Of a stretch of DNA of 64,000 nt, positions 1 through 7,953 are shown piece by piece. The DNA is from Anaerolineae bacterium. GTDB taxonomy: Bacteria; Chloroflexota; Anaerolineae; Aggregatilineales; UBA3940. A program made the position numbers and the translations under genes. The stretch spans positions 62,001-126,000 of the forward strand of contig JAFGOY010000067.1 in assembly GCA_016926255.1 (NCBI GenBank), written 5' to 3'. The notes beneath the pieces are model-generated. The model did not search any database. It had not been told where the DNA came from and worked only from the letters and a program-made list of their open reading frames with translations. Every line of letters begins with the position of its first letter. Within the stretch, counting starts at the first letter, position 1.

Positions 1-219
1 AGACTGATCAGCATCACCGCCGTCCAGATCACCGCCGACGGCTGGCGACCGGTCATTGCATTTTTATCATTTGCCGGAAGCACACTTTCCTCGCTCACGC
101 CCAATCCTTTCGAATACCGTGTTGATTTCTCTCTTCATCAGGCTATACGCATCAGCGGGCCGGTTCGTTTCACAGTGTCGGACATCTTACGACGGGAAGG
201 AGTCGAAAAATGGCAGTGA
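1..219 (+). CDS. 3' end of an unidentified protein
   Basis: An open frame runs from base 1 to a TGA at 217-219, giving 72 residues with no start inside the window. The residues alternate hydrophobic and polar as in a beta-rich domain. It ends about 95 bases before the next gene on the same strand. I do not recognise the family, and an open frame of this length could be chance in GC-rich DNA. Confidence 0.4.
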   Translation, partial: RLISITAVQITADGWRPVIAFLSFAGSTLSSLTPNPFEYRVDFSLHQAIRISGPVRFTVSDILRREGVEKWQ

Positions 220-313
220 TCGCGTATAAGGCAAAATCGGCAACAGGGTCTATAATTCGCCCCGGTCTATATCCCGGCCCTGACCCGGCCAATAACGGAG
301 GTTTATCAATACA

Positions 314-727
314 ATGTCCAGGAACTATGATCACATTACAGGCGAAATCAAATACCTGATGGACAGCGGCCACAGCTGCGCCGAAGCAATCGTCCTGACC
401 GTCGGGAAAGAGGTGATCGACGATTACGATCCTTCGATGTGCCGACTGGCGACCGGTTTCAGAGGCGGCATTGGTGCCTGCCACGACGAGGTCTGCGGCG
501 CGATCAGCGGCGGCGTGATGGTGATCGGCGCGGTGTACGGGCGAACTGATCCGAAGGCAAGCACGGAACGATCCGATGCACTGGTGAACGATCTCCGAAG
601 GCAGTTTATCGAGCGCTTTGGTTCAACCTGCTGCCGCGATCTCTATCAAGGCCCGATTTCCTGCACGCAGATCGTCCAGGAGACGGCGCTGATGCTTCTC
701 CGGGCGCTCGAAGGCAGCGAGAAATGA
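314..727 (+). CDS. C_GCAxxG_C_C family redox-type protein
   Basis: A 137-residue protein with the spaced cysteines of the C_GCAxxG_C_C family: Cys22 in GHSCAEA, Cys56 and Cys61 around HDEVCGAISGG, and a CC pair plus a further Cys near the C-terminus. Members are small proteins assumed to be redox-active or to bind a cofactor; no reaction is established. A strong ribosome site (AACGGAGG) lies about 12 bases before the ATG. It stands alone, with the YozE-like gene 96 bases downstream on the same strand. The family assignment rests on the motif pattern and length. Confidence 0.8.
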   Translation: MSRNYDHITGEIKYLMDSGHSCAEAIVLTVGKEVIDDYDPSMCRLATGFRGGIGACHDEVCGAISGGVMVIGAVYGRTDPKASTERSDALVNDLRRQFIERFGSTCCRDLYQGPISCTQIVQETALMLLRALEGSEK

Positions 728-823
728 TCGACTGGTGATGCCCCCCGCGCCGCGGACGTGCTTCATTGCGCCGAATACGTTATCATTGTATGACGCATGA
801 TCAGTTGGAAGGACAACGGTTGT

Positions 824-1321
824 ATGGAGATTGTGAAAGAGTTTGACACGTCGAGGGGATCGAAAAAAGTGGCCATCGTACAGACCGGCTACGGATTGAA
901 GATCATGGTCGATGTCTCTGGCGATGGAGAGGTTGTCGACTGGCCCATTCTGAACGAAGACGGCTCCATCACCTACCAAGACCCCAACAACATTCCGAAG
1001 TATGTTGACAAACTTGTAGAAAAGGCCCAACAAGAACTCCAAATTATGAAAGAAACAAACAAAGACACCTTTACTTTTACATCCTGGCTGTTTTCGCAGA
1101 ATGACCGCAGTGACCCGGTCGGCGAGCTGGCGCGCGGAGCCGAGCGCGACCGGACGTGGCCGCGCAAGGGGAACACTTACCACGTTTTCGAAGAGTATCT
1201 AGCCGTTGACGATGCTTCTCGTGGGCTGCTCGATGCGCTGGCACTGGCCTGGGCCGAGTTCGAGCAACACGTGCAGGAGGAGCCTGTTTCGGAAGAAGAT
1301 TTATTTGAGCAACTCAGCTAA
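824..1321 (+). CDS. Hypothetical protein with C-terminal YozE/SAM-like domain
   Basis: I chose the ATG at 824 rather than 797 because GGAAGGA at 807-813 is well placed for it. The 165-residue product has an N-terminal half of unknown type. From about residue 83 it resembles the YozE SAM-like fold: a FxxWLFSQNDRSDPVGELA helix, a WPRKGNTYHVFEEYL segment and a final helix with AWAEFEQH. That domain is found in small uncharacterised bacterial proteins and suggests protein or nucleic-acid contact, not catalysis. No partner gene is evident. Confidence 0.6.
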   Translation: MEIVKEFDTSRGSKKVAIVQTGYGLKIMVDVSGDGEVVDWPILNEDGSITYQDPNNIPKYVDKLVEKAQQELQIMKETNKDTFTFTSWLFSQNDRSDPVGELARGAERDRTWPRKGNTYHVFEEYLAVDDASRGLLDALALAWAEFEQHVQEEPVSEEDLFEQLS

Positions 1322-1404
1322 TATCCGGCAGTGATCGTCAGGGGAAGAGGCATCCGAGCGTTGTTCTCCCGGTATGTGACATTCATAAAACCGGATAATG
1401 ACAC

Positions 1405-1450
1405 TTGACATTCTTCTGGTTACCCTTATGATGTATTATAAGGGTAACCA
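1405..1450 (+). promoter_or_regulatory. Sigma-70 promoter overlapped by a perfect 13-bp inverted repeat
   Basis: TTGACA at 1405-1410 and TATGAT at 1427-1432 (16-bp spacer) make a strong promoter. The arms 1417-1429 (TGGTTACCCTTAT) and 1438-1450 (ATAAGGGTAACCA) are perfectly complementary around an 8-base centre and cover the -10 box. This is the layout of a repressor operator. The next gene is FeoA-like, so a metal-sensing repressor is the natural candidate, by inference. Confidence 0.75.
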
Positions 1451-1479
1451 TAAAAATTTGATTGATTGCAGGAGCCTGC

Positions 1480-1944
1480 ATGCCACCTCGACACCACCAT
1501 ACTCCCTCCGAAGAAAGCGACGAACGTTCGCGCAGACGGTTCCGGTATCATATGCGCCGGGCCGCACGCGAGTGTCGAAACGCCGCACGGACAGGCCGGT
1601 TTGACCAACGACGCGTCCGGCGGCATCTGCGGCGCGCTGCCCGTGCCCAATTCCACGAAACCTACAAACCACTTCGATTCAAAGATGCGGTGACTCTCGC
1701 CGAGGCGGCTATCCACCAGCCGCTTCGACTGGTCGGGATATACGGCGGCGCGACGATCAGAAAGCGCCTGCTCGATCTTGGCCTGAACCCCGGCAGTGAG
1801 ATTCGGATTATCAAGCGCGGGCATCACGGCCCGGTGATCGTCGCCGTCAAGGTCGATTCCCGGCTGGCGATTGGCCGCCGGATGGCCGACAATATCTTCG
1901 TGATGCCGATACCCCAGAGCGCCCCCGCTGCCGGAGATCGGTGA
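1480..1944 (+). CDS. FeoA-domain protein with Arg/His-rich N-terminal extension
   Basis: I start at ATG 1480, which has GGAG at 1471-1474; the in-frame TTG at 1462 has no better site. The protein is 154 residues. The last ~75 residues are a FeoA (SH3-like) domain: PLRLVGIYGG, then RKRLLDLGLNPGSEIRII, then a final VKVDSRLAIGRRMADNIFV strand region. FeoA works with the FeoB ferrous iron transporter. The first ~75 residues are dominated by Arg with a His cluster after Met-Pro-Pro-Arg, which is not part of normal FeoA (about 75-80 residues). No feoB follows. The palindromic promoter upstream suggests metal-dependent repression. Confidence 0.8.
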   Translation: MPPRHHHTPSEESDERSRRRFRYHMRRAARECRNAARTGRFDQRRVRRHLRRAARAQFHETYKPLRFKDAVTLAEAAIHQPLRLVGIYGGATIRKRLLDLGLNPGSEIRIIKRGHHGPVIVAVKVDSRLAIGRRMADNIFVMPIPQSAPAAGDR

Positions 1945-1994
1945 TACAAGCCCATCCCCAATGCTACAAGCCACGATAGAACATCCACAAGGGT

Positions 1995-2018
1995 TGGGCG
2001 GGGACAAGCCCCGCCCCT
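1995..2018. repeat. GC-rich hairpin repeat, copy 1
   Basis: GGGCGGGG and CCCCGCCCC arms around ACAAG form a tight hairpin between two convergent genes. A near-identical hairpin lies at 23436-23459. Confidence 0.7.
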
Positions 2019-2066
2019 GCTATCGGTTTCTTTGTTAAATAACACTCGAAACAGCGACCGCCAGAG

Positions 2067-2765
2067 TTACCAGGGGAGATCGCGGCCATCCCATTGAAGG
2101 TAGCGCCCGGTATCATTCTTCTTCAACCCGTCGATCAACTGGATCATCGAGCGGATCGCCCGTTCGGGTTTGAGATGCGCCCCCCTGCCCCCCATATCGG
2201 TCTGAACCCAGCCGGGATGCAGCGCCACGACAACGATGCGCCGCGACCGGAGCTCATTCGCCAGGGTTTTGCTGAACATATTGAGCGCCGACTTACTCGC
2301 CCCGTAGCTGTAAAACGTGCCTTCGTCCTTATTCTCCAGCGATCCCGCCCCTGACGTGATATTGATGATCTTCGGCGACCTGCCTTTAGCCACCAGGTTG
2401 ATGAAATGCTGAGTGACGATCATCGGACTGACGGCGTTTACATCAAAAAGGCGCATGAGCGTCTCCCGCGAGAGATTGTCGATCCGCTCCCCGTGCGAGA
2501 TGATCCCGGCGTTATTGATCAGCAAGTCGAGGGCCTTCGTCTCGCGGCGGACGGCGTCAGCCGCCGCAACGATGCTCGCGTCGTCGGTGACCTCCATCTG
2601 GATGATCGACAGTCGATCCGGGTAGGCATCGGCGAGCGCGTGGAGTTCCGCCGCCGCGTCGGGATTGCGGCAGGCAGCGAATATGCGATCACCGCGTTCG
2701 AGGTATTGACGGGTGAATTCAAGGCCGATGCCCCGGTTCGCGCCGGTTATGAGAATTCGCTGCAT
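2067..2765 (-). CDS. Short-chain dehydrogenase/reductase
   Basis: The start is ATG 2765, preceded by GAGG; the longer open frame upstream has no site. The 232-residue product is a classical SDR with the NAD(P) motif TGANRGIG near the N-terminus, NNAG (residues ~83-86), a catalytic Ser in ITSGAG, and YGASK as the Tyr-x-x-x-Lys pair. The overall pattern is close to C-factor-like SDRs. The substrate cannot be read from the sequence. It stands alone and is convergent with the FeoA gene. Confidence 0.85.
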   Translation of the reverse strand: MQRILITGANRGIGLEFTRQYLERGDRIFAACRNPDAAAELHALADAYPDRLSIIQMEVTDDASIVAAADAVRRETKALDLLINNAGIISHGERIDNLSRETLMRLFDVNAVSPMIVTQHFINLVAKGRSPKIINITSGAGSLENKDEGTFYSYGASKSALNMFSKTLANELRSRRIVVVALHPGWVQTDMGGRGAHLKPERAIRSMIQLIDGLKKNDTGRYLQWDGRDLPW

Positions 2766-3137
2766 AAAAACCTCGTTTCTGATACTCGTGATCGTGTAAG
2801 GCGGATTATGTGTATTCCCGGCACTGAAGCACCGGGCTAAAATCGACTGGTTGGGCCAACCGGTGGGCACAGCACGCTGGCAACTGGCAAAATACCAGAT
2901 GCTTTGAGATTTCGCTTGCAGCGAAACTCGCTGTGCCCGTACAAATAGAACTGAACAGGGTGGTCCAGATATTCAGTTCACCAACCCACCCCCTTCGATC
3001 GACGTTCCGTCGGCCACTTCCCCCTTTCAGGGGGCAGAGAGGATTCCGCTCCACAGGGTGGAGGGAACAGAACCGCGTGGCATTTTGCGCGGAATTCGAT
3101 TCCCTCATTAATTTGCCAGGGGGCGATCAGGAAGTCT
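2766..3137. other. Gap with hairpins and two dispersed repeats
   Basis: No convincing gene is seen. The gap holds a GGGCACAGC...GCTGTGCCC inverted repeat around 2875-2938, a smaller TTTCGCT/AGCGAAA hairpin inside it, a family B repeat (2980-3042) and the right half of a family A repeat (about 3055-3116). Confidence 0.6.
2980..3042. repeat. Dispersed repeat family B, copy 1
   Basis: Pattern: CCCCCTT, a short hairpin (CGACGTTCCGTCG), then a run of C and AGGGGGC. Other copies are listed separately. Confidence 0.7.
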
Positions 3138-4877
3138 CTAGCCTTCCAGTGCCTCGATGGTATCCATTGCCAGATCGACGACCTCATGCAGGGTGGCGGC
3201 ATCGAAGGCGAATTTGACGCCCGCCGTCTCGTAGAAGGTCGGGATGTTCACCATACCGCCCAACTTAAGCGCCGCGCGGTACTGTTTCACCGCCTTCGAC
3301 TGATCGGCGAGGGCATTGCGCCAGACCTGCAAAGCGCCGACCTGCGCGAGACCGTAATCGACATAATAGAAGGGCACCGAGAAGATGTGGGGCTTGTTGT
3401 GCCAGCCGGTGACCTTCACGTCTTCCAGGCCGGTATAGTCGACTCCGGGCACGAAACGATCCCACAATTCGGCCCACTGCGCATCGCAGTTGGCCGGGTC
3501 GCTGGCCGCATCGTGGTGGGTATAGACCCAGTGCTGGAAAGCATCGACGGTTGCCATATAGGGCAGGAAGCGCAAAATGCCCTGCAGGTGTTCAACACGA
3601 GCGCGGGCATACTCTTCTTCGCTATAGACACCGCCCTCGGATTTCAACAGGTAAGGCGCGGCGATCAGCTCCATCGCCATCGACGCAACCTCGGCAACTT
3701 CCATCGGCATGGCCGATTCGGTGCGCTGCTGGTGATAGGGCAGATGAGCACACTCAAGAGCATGCATCGCGTGGCCGCCCTCGTGGAGCATCGTCTGAAC
3801 GTCGTCATGAATGCCGACCGCGTTCAAAAAAACAAAGGGGACGCCGGTTGCATCGAGCGTCTGGCAGTAGGCACCCGGCCCTTTACCCTTGCGATTGGGC
3901 AGGTCGAGATGACCGACACGCCGCAGCATTTCGAAATACTCGCCCAGTTCGGGATCGACCTTGTGGAAGACACTGCTGGCAAGCTGTTCGAGTTCTTCCG
4001 CCGTTTTGAAGGGACGCAGCGGCGGGCGGGCCAGCGGCTCGATGCGCATATCCGCCGGATGCTGCAAATCGACGCCCAAATCCCAGGGGCGAAGCACCTC
4101 GACACCGAGATGCTGGCGATGACGGTCATTGAGTTCGGCTACCACCGGAACGACCACTTCTTCAATAGCCGCGTGGAAGGTCAGGCAGTCTTCGGGGGTG
4201 TAATCGAAACGACGCCAGTACTGCCAGCGATAGGCACGGTAGTCATCGAATCCGGCATTGACAGCGATCTTCCTGCGGAGGGCCATCAATTTGACCCATA
4301 TCTCGTCGATCTTCGCGCGGTCTTCGAGATTGCGCTCTGATGCCACCCGCCACATCTTTTCGCGCTGATCGCGATCCAGCCCAATGAAGACAGGCTCAAG
4401 CTGGCGGAGGGTCTTTTCCTCACCGTCCCAGACGATGGTCTGCGTTCCGACCGTCCGCTCGAAATCGGAGACGAGCTTATGTTCCTCAGTTTCCAGATCG
4501 AGGTTTTCCTCGCGGAAGATGGCCGCCTCGGTACGCATACGCTTGAGGGGAAGTTCGAAGCCCTCCGGCTCGAGGCCGCTGGCAAGCAGTTTTTGCTTGA
4601 GTACCTGCTCCGCCGACTGGGCCGGGTTGAAGATATTGGTCAGGTAATCGGTGACCGCTTTCTGAGCCGCCTCGTCGGTGGTATCGAGGGTGGTGTTGAT
4701 GTAGAGCCACCAGCGGGTCTCGACGACAATATCGGCCAGTCTGGTCCAGTCGAGGAGCCAGGATTCGACGGTGTCGGCGGTCAGGTCGCGGGAGGCGAGA
4801 TCGTCGAAGTAAGGCGCGATCTTCTCCCACGGCCAGTCGAGAAATGCTTTCCAGTTATCGGGCAGTGTGTTGAACAT
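3138..4877 (-). CDS. M3 family oligoendopeptidase
   Basis: A 579-residue zinc metallopeptidase of family M3 (oligopeptidase F/thimet type), which cuts short peptides in the cytoplasm. The active site is MLHEGGHAMHAL at about residue 365 (the HExxH zinc motif of M3), with the third ligand expected in the following PMEVAEVASMAMEL helix. The C-terminal region has a GLEDVKVTGWHNKPHIFSVPF-like substrate loop of the pepF group, read here in parts. The length is normal and there is no signal peptide. ATG 4877 has AAAGGAT upstream. It is a single gene. Confidence 0.92.
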   Translation of the reverse strand: MFNTLPDNWKAFLDWPWEKIAPYFDDLASRDLTADTVESWLLDWTRLADIVVETRWWLYINTTLDTTDEAAQKAVTDYLTNIFNPAQSAEQVLKQKLLASGLEPEGFELPLKRMRTEAAIFREENLDLETEEHKLVSDFERTVGTQTIVWDGEEKTLRQLEPVFIGLDRDQREKMWRVASERNLEDRAKIDEIWVKLMALRRKIAVNAGFDDYRAYRWQYWRRFDYTPEDCLTFHAAIEEVVVPVVAELNDRHRQHLGVEVLRPWDLGVDLQHPADMRIEPLARPPLRPFKTAEELEQLASSVFHKVDPELGEYFEMLRRVGHLDLPNRKGKGPGAYCQTLDATGVPFVFLNAVGIHDDVQTMLHEGGHAMHALECAHLPYHQQRTESAMPMEVAEVASMAMELIAAPYLLKSEGGVYSEEEYARARVEHLQGILRFLPYMATVDAFQHWVYTHHDAASDPANCDAQWAELWDRFVPGVDYTGLEDVKVTGWHNKPHIFSVPFYYVDYGLAQVGALQVWRNALADQSKAVKQYRAALKLGGMVNIPTFYETAGVKFAFDAATLHEVVDLAMDTIEALEG

Positions 4878-4908
4878 GGTTTATCCTTTGGAAGAATATT
4901 GAAGATTT

Positions 4909-4984
4909 ACAAAATAGCAAGGCAATAGAGGGCAACGTTTTCACCCCCTCCCTATCCCTCCCCCTCAAGGTGGAGGGAACAGAA
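4909..4984. repeat. Dispersed repeat family A, copy 1
   Basis: Core: AAGGCAATAGAGG, then GTTTTCACCCCCTCCCT, then CCCCCTCAAGGTGGAGGGA. Similarity continues about 60 bases to the right (ATTTTGCGCGGA...ACTAATTTG), as also seen at 3055-3116. Confidence 0.75.
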
Positions 4985-5048
4985 CCGCATGGTATTTTGC
5001 GCGGAGTTTGATTACCTCACTAATTTGTCAAAGAGCAAAACTCTATGA

Positions 5049-6077
5049 CTATTCTCGATGATAGTGGGCTTTGATATTCGGTACAAGGTATTCGTCAAAG
5101 GCACGGTCGAGGTCATAGGCGGGCTGCCAGTTCCAATCGCGGCGCGCCCAGGTGTCATCCTGGTCTTCGGGCCAGCTATCGACAATCGCCTGACGGCGTT
5201 CGTCCGGTTGAAAAGTGATCTCCGCATCAGGGAAGTGGCGGCGGACAATCCCTGCGATCTCCTCCGCCGACGGGTTGAATGCGGTGACACTGTAAACATA
5301 CGATTTGAGATTTTCGGCGGGCGCGGCGGAAAGATCAAGGAGAGCCTTGATCGCGTCGGGCATCGCCATGAAGGGGATGCGCGTATCGGGGCGAACAAAA
5401 CAGCGGTAGGGTTCGCCCTTCGCCGCTGCGTGGATCATCTCCGAGGCATAGTCGCTGGTGCCGCCGGTAGGCAGGGTGAAAGCGCTGATCAAGCCCGGAA
5501 AACGCAGCGAACGAAAATCGACTCCGCCCCGGTGCTGGTCGGCGGCAAGCTGGCGGTAGTTATGGGCATAATAACGGCCAAGCTGCTCACAGTAAAGCTT
5601 GTTGCAGCCGTACATCGTGGTCGGCTCCAACCATTGATACTCTTTCAGCGCGCCCTCTTTGGCCTTCGTCGCGAGATCGGGCAGGCCGAAGACGGCGACC
5701 GAACTGGGGAAGACGAACTTGACCGGTTCGCCAAGCCAGCCGGATTGATCGGCGGCGAGCTTGAGCAGGTTCATCGTGCCATCGACGTTGACGCGGTGGG
5801 CGGCTTCGGGCGTGAACTCGGCGCGGGTCGAAAGGAGCGCCGCGAAGTGGTAGATGGCCGGGATTGCATACTCGGAGATCAGGCGGGAGAACAGCCGCTC
5901 GTCGAGAATGTCGCCGGGGATGGCTAACTCGCAGCGTTCCTGAATGGGGATCGGGATCGGCTTGACATCAAGGGCGACGATGTTGGAGCGGCCCTCGTCG
6001 GCTAACTGGTTGATCAACGCCTGGCCTAATTCGCCAGCCGCACCGGTGATCAAGATGACTTCTTTTCGCATGCCCAT
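5049..6077 (-). CDS. Epimerase-type NAD-dependent L-threonine 3-dehydrogenase-like protein
   Basis: A 342-residue extended SDR. It has the nucleotide-binding motif TGAAGELGQ (residues 11-19), a Ser at 125-126 and the pair Tyr156-x-x-x-Lys160 (MYGCNK). The middle region, VDFRSLRFPGLIS followed by TGGTSDYASEMIHAA, and the later RQAIVDSWP and WARRDWNW segments match the epimerase-like threonine dehydrogenases known from animals and some bacteria, which oxidise L-threonine to 2-amino-3-ketobutyrate. No 2-amino-3-ketobutyrate CoA ligase gene lies beside it, so another sugar-nucleotide or polyol substrate is still possible. ATG 6077 has AAGGA upstream. Confidence 0.78.
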   Translation of the reverse strand: MGMRKEVILITGAAGELGQALINQLADEGRSNIVALDVKPIPIPIQERCELAIPGDILDERLFSRLISEYAIPAIYHFAALLSTRAEFTPEAAHRVNVDGTMNLLKLAADQSGWLGEPVKFVFPSSVAVFGLPDLATKAKEGALKEYQWLEPTTMYGCNKLYCEQLGRYYAHNYRQLAADQHRGGVDFRSLRFPGLISAFTLPTGGTSDYASEMIHAAAKGEPYRCFVRPDTRIPFMAMPDAIKALLDLSAAPAENLKSYVYSVTAFNPSAEEIAGIVRRHFPDAEITFQPDERRQAIVDSWPEDQDDTWARRDWNWQPAYDLDRAFDEYLVPNIKAHYHRE

Positions 6078-6113
6078 GTACCATTCCTTTTTGTTTGTAG
6101 ATAGTTAAGAATC

Positions 6114-6190
6114 CAGAAAACAGTCAGGCAATACAAAGCAATGTTTTCACCCCCTCCCTGTCCCTCCCCCTTCCAGGTGGAGGGAACAGA
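6114..6190. repeat. Dispersed repeat family A, copy 2
   Basis: The same CAGGCAATA...GTTTTCACCCCCTCCCT...GGTGGAGGGAACAGA pattern as at 4909-4984, upstream of the epimerase gene. Confidence 0.75.
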
Positions 6191-6273
6191 AATGTGGGTT
6201 GTCGGGGGCTGAACGTGACCGTCCGGTTTGTTACAAGGGCTTCGCCTATCTATCCAAAGTGGACGAGGATCGA

Positions 6274-7953
6274 TCAGTCGATCCAGGCGGGCTGCCAGTT
6301 GGTCGGGTCGATGCCTTTGGCAACCATAATTACATCAAAATCCTCGGCAGCGGCAAAGTACAATGTATCCGCACTTATGAAGGCGATCAGATCACTGGTC
6401 GGGTGCCAGGTCGGGTAGATGACCGGGCCATCAAAGACCGGCATTGGATCAACGCCGGGGCCGATCCACAGGCCACCGTCCGAGTAGTTGGTCGACCAGG
6501 CCCGGTAATAGCCATCCGGCGAAACAACCGGCGTGCGGTCGGTCGGGTTGGGCAGTTGAACAAAACTGCCATCGGTGTTGACCTGAAGCGCATTATAGGC
6601 GCTCGTCCAGACAAAAAACGCCCCGGCTTCCGGCGAGTAGACCGGGCGGTAGCTGTCGCTTTTGTCGATCTGGGACACCGTACCATCAGACGCGATGAAA
6701 AACACACCGGGCTGACTACCATCCACCTCGGCCATGTATTGATCAAGCGTGAATACCGCCGTATGAGTCTCCGGGTCATAGGCGATATCGCCAAACGCGC
6801 CTTCGTAGATCGGCTCGACAAGCTGGTTGAGGATCGTCACACGACGGAGGTTATGCGGGCCGTAAGCCGCCGACCAACTATATACGATCAGCGTACCCGG
6901 CGATTCCCAGCCGACAAAGACCTCGTCGCCGCTGCGAGATGGATCGTAGAGAGAGAGCACTTCGCTGCCATCGGCGGCAGCGGCCCATACGCCTTCCATC
7001 GAATAGCCCGCACCCGTACCCAGGCTACCGACTCCAGCATGAACGATATACTTGCCATCGGGCGAAAAGACGGGGTGAATACCCTGACTCGGCCCGTCGG
7101 TCAGGCGGGAGATCGATTTTTCGGCCATCGAGTAGACGTACAGGTCGGAGGTTGGACCATCAATTGCGCCCATGAAGGCCAGCAGTTGACCATCAGGCGA
7201 CCAGGCCACACTGTTCAGTTCGGTGAAGGCGCGCACCACCTGGAAATTCGGGTCATCCCAGATATATTCATAATCGCCGCTGCCCGGTTCAGTATCGAAG
7301 GATGTCAGCGGTGTAATGGGGATGAGCATACCCGTCTCAAGATCAAGCAGTTCCAGCCACAGGTCCTCATAACGTTCGACATTTGCGGTAGTGATCACGG
7401 CCATGATTGTCTGGTTTGGGGAGACAAGCTGATCGAGTTCCGCGTCCCAGGGCATGATGATCGACACATTGTCTACCAGTTTTCGGACCTGCTTACCGCT
7501 GGCATCGGCCAACCAGATCGTATCGACGGTCAGCCCATCCGCCGAGGTGGCGACCAAAAGGTGGCCTTCCAGTGTTTCGATCTCGACGGTGCGGGGGCCT
7601 GCGGGTTCGACTTCGACCTCGACCGGTTCTACCTGTTCAGAAGCAGGGGGTTCAGTCGGCGCTACGGTCGGCAGGGGCGGCACGGTTGGGGTCTCGGTCG
7701 GGGCCGGAAGCGCCTCAGCCGCTTCCGCCGCTGCCCCCTCTGATACGGCATCCTGCGCCGCCGAACATGCCACCAGCAACAGTGCCATTAATATGCTAAG
7801 GAACTGTAAAAATATAAGCCCGCCTTTTTTGACCTTGCCCTCACCCCTAAATCCCCTCTTCCTCAGGGCGAGGGGACTTGATACTCTTATTGAAAAATGC
7901 GGCGTTATTTCTTTACAACCACTAATCATCAACCGGTATATGCTGATTCTCAT
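6274..7953 (-). CDS. Lipoprotein with TolB/PD40-like beta-propeller repeats
   Basis: The product has a hydrophobic stretch ending in a lipobox (ALLLVAC), a Pro/Glu/Thr-rich linker, then repeated SPDGQLLAFMG- and SPDGKYIVHAG-like blades typical of TolB/WD40-like propellers. It is expected to be anchored outside the membrane; the ligand is unknown. The start is uncertain. ATG 7953 overlaps the stop of the upstream nuclease gene (ATGA), but using it forces translation through a family C repeat (7837-7879), giving an odd arginine-rich stretch before the lipobox. No better ATG or GTG lies between the repeat and the lipobox. Confidence 0.75.
   Translation of the reverse strand: MRISIYRLMISGCKEITPHFSIRVSSPLALRKRGFRGEGKVKKGGLIFLQFLSILMALLLVACSAAQDAVSEGAAAEAAEALPAPTETPTVPPLPTVAPTEPPASEQVEPVEVEVEPAGPRTVEIETLEGHLLVATSADGLTVDTIWLADASGKQVRKLVDNVSIIMPWDAELDQLVSPNQTIMAVITTANVERYEDLWLELLDLETGMLIPITPLTSFDTEPGSGDYEYIWDDPNFQVVRAFTELNSVAWSPDGQLLAFMGAIDGPTSDLYVYSMAEKSISRLTDGPSQGIHPVFSPDGKYIVHAGVGSLGTGAGYSMEGVWAAAADGSEVLSLYDPSRSGDEVFVGWESPGTLIVYSWSAAYGPHNLRRVTILNQLVEPIYEGAFGDIAYDPETHTAVFTLDQYMAEVDGSQPGVFFIASDGTVSQIDKSDSYRPVYSPEAGAFFVWTSAYNALQVNTDGSFVQLPNPTDRTPVVSPDGYYRAWSTNYSDGGLWIGPGVDPMPVFDGPVIYPTWHPTSDLIAFISADTLYFAAAEDFDVIMVAKGIDPTNWQPAWID
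7837..7879. repeat. Dispersed repeat family C, copy 1
   Basis: Pattern CCCTCACCCCTAAATCCCCT, then CTTCCTCAGGGCGAGGGGACT. It lies inside the apparent 5' part of the beta-propeller lipoprotein frame. Confidence 0.8.

Noticed and set aside
2094-2354. Plus-strand frames opposite the SDR gene
   Set aside because: They are shadow frames in GC-rich DNA; the minus-strand gene has all SDR motifs.
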